In this document: piece by piece, positions 5,548 to 6,222 of the stretch
Layout: the number at the start of each line of letters is the position of its first letter
Position numbering within the stretch: the first letter of the stretch is position 1
Source of the DNA: an uncultured Muribaculaceae bacterium
GTDB taxonomy: Bacteria; Bacteroidota; Bacteroidia; Bacteroidales; Muribaculaceae
DNA: 6,222 nucleotides
NCBI GenBank assembly: GCA_910579845.1
Contig: CAJTWL010000054.1
Location: 1-6,222, forward strand
Direction of reading: 5' to 3'
Notes under the pieces: generated by a model
The model's database searches: none
Told to the model about the DNA's origin: nothing
Seen by the model: only the letters and a program-made list of their open reading frames with translations
Program-made: the position numbers and the translations under genes

Positions 5548-6162
5548 TCAATTATTTCCGTTAAAAGCTTCCATTGTAACCGATGTTTCGGAGGATATGT
5601 CAGCGCGTTTGATTACTTTTTGGATGGTGGTCCGGATTATCTTGCAATCGGTGGCGAAAGAGATGTTGTCGACATACCACACGTCAAGTTCAAATTTCTT
5701 TTGCCACGATATGGTGTTGCGACCGTGGCACTGCGCCCAACCTGTAATCCCCGGACGCACTTCATGACGCCGGGCTTGTTCCTTTGAATAAAGAGGCAGA
5801 TACTGTACCAATAGGGGACGCGGTCCGATCAGTGACATATCTCCCTTTAACACATTCCACAGCTGGGGCAGTTCGTCGATGGAGGTTGAGCGCACGAAGC
5901 GACCAACTTTGGTAAGACGTTGTGCATCCGGGAGCAGGTTGCCGTCTGCATCCCGCTCGTCGGTCATGGTCTTGAACTTGACCACGCGGAAAATCTTGCC
6001 ATTCTTTCCCGGTCTTTCCTGACGGAAGAAAGCTCCCGCACCCTTGTTGGCGAGGTGGAGCCAGACTGTGACCGCTGCCAATGGCACGGCAAGGACTAAC
6101 AGCGCACAACCCGATGCCGTCACATCAATTGCGCGCTTGAAAAAATCGCGATATGGTTTCAT
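5548..6162 (-). CDS. Small phosphoglycosyltransferase (PglC-like bacterial sugar transferase)
   Basis: This 204-residue protein belongs to the monotopic phosphoglycosyltransferase family and is of the short PglC type, without the extra N-terminal membrane region of WcaJ or WbaP. A hydrophobic stretch at about 14-37 is the expected re-entrant membrane helix, followed by FFRQERPG (45-52) and KFKTM (62-66). SIDELPQLWNVLKGDMS (94-110) carries the catalytic pair D96-E97, and LIGPRPL and RPGITGWAQ follow. It transfers a sugar-1-phosphate from a UDP-sugar to undecaprenyl phosphate at the inner face of the cytoplasmic membrane, starting a glycan repeat unit. It heads the visible operon, and the PglD-like gene follows after one base, suggesting an acylated amino sugar as the first residue. 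Its base composition is richer in GC than that of the genes after it (about 57-58% in two 60-base samples, against 42-47% downstream). The ATG at 6162 has an AAGGA site upstream. Confidence 0.95.
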   Translation of the reverse strand: MKPYRDFFKRAIDVTASGCALLVLAVPLAAVTVWLHLANKGAGAFFRQERPGKNGKIFRVVKFKTMTDERDADGNLLPDAQRLTKVGRFVRSTSIDELPQLWNVLKGDMSLIGPRPLLVQYLPLYSKEQARRHEVRPGITGWAQCHGRNTISWQKKFELDVWYVDNISFATDCKIIRTTIQKVIKRADISSETSVTMEAFNGNN

Positions 6163-6222
6163 TGTTTTCCTTAAATTCGCAGCTTAATTACTTGTTATAA
6201 ATGCAAGTCCTTGACAAACATT
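6163..6222 (-). other. Upstream edge of the operon, untranslated or the end of an upstream gene
   Basis: These 60 bases precede the sugar-transferase start. On the minus strand each frame entering from the edge closes with TAA (ending at 6195, 6188 and 6184), so any of the three could be the last 8-12 codons of an upstream gene. None gives a recognisable C-terminus. No convincing Bacteroides-type promoter (TTTG followed at the right distance by TAnnTTTG) and no terminator hairpin is visible, so the operon probably begins further upstream. Confidence 0.4.
6168..6172 (-). promoter_or_regulatory. Possible ribosome binding site (AAGGA)
   Basis: Read on the minus strand, AAGGA ends five bases before the ATG of the sugar-transferase gene. 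It is the only clear Shine-Dalgarno-like element I noticed at a gene start here. Most other genes start within or next to the preceding stop codon. It supports the chosen start. Confidence 0.45.

Noticed and set aside
5762..6109. A minus-strand open frame of 115 codons in a second frame.
   Set aside because: It overlaps the sugar-transferase gene, which has all family motifs. The shadow is explained by that gene's higher GC.
6173..6222. A promoter upstream of the sugar transferase.
   Set aside because: A TTTG is present near 6215-6218, but no TAnnTTTG follows at the expected distance, and only 60 bases are visible.

Overview
The window is an interior piece of a surface-polysaccharide (capsule, exopolysaccharide or O-antigen type) gene cluster, most likely from a member of the Bacteroidales. 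The grounds for this are the style of the sugar-transferase and DegT-type aminotransferase proteins, the scarcity of Shine-Dalgarno-like sites, the moderate-to-low GC of most genes, and very tight gene packing. This placement comes from recognising protein families, not from a database search. Every supported gene lies on the minus strand, so transcription runs from the right edge to the left edge. I see no RNA gene, insertion sequence, CRISPR array or terminator, and no gap between genes longer than 19 bases.

In transcription order the genes are: a PglC/WcaJ-C-terminal-like phosphoglycosyltransferase (5548-6162); a PglD/VioB-like left-handed beta-helix sugar N-acyltransferase (4902-5546); a first acyl carrier protein, ACP1 (4658-4882); a FabG-like SDR reductase (3903-4658); a FabH-like ketoacyl-ACP synthase III (2851-3900); a VOC/glyoxalase-fold metalloprotein (2445-2849); an FkbH-type HAD-IIIC protein (871-2448); a second acyl carrier protein, ACP2 (651-869); a metallo-beta-lactamase-fold hydrolase (112-654); and the first 34 codons of a DegT/DnrJ/EryC1-type PLP aminotransferase that runs off the left edge (1-103). 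Most junctions overlap or are separated by 1-2 bases, which indicates one translationally coupled operon.

The two ends form a recognisable amino-sugar set. The aminotransferase would make a dideoxy-amino-sugar nucleotide, the PglD-like enzyme would acylate the amine, and the PglC-like enzyme would load the sugar phosphate onto undecaprenyl phosphate. The centre holds two acyl carrier proteins with a condensing enzyme, a ketoreductase, an FkbH glyceryl-loading enzyme, a VOC protein and a possible thioesterase. My inference is that this cassette builds a short hydroxylated acyl group (glyceryl- or 3-hydroxyacyl-like) on a carrier protein, to decorate the amino sugar of the glycan. The exact product cannot be read from the sequence. 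The unusual combination of modules is the main point of interest.
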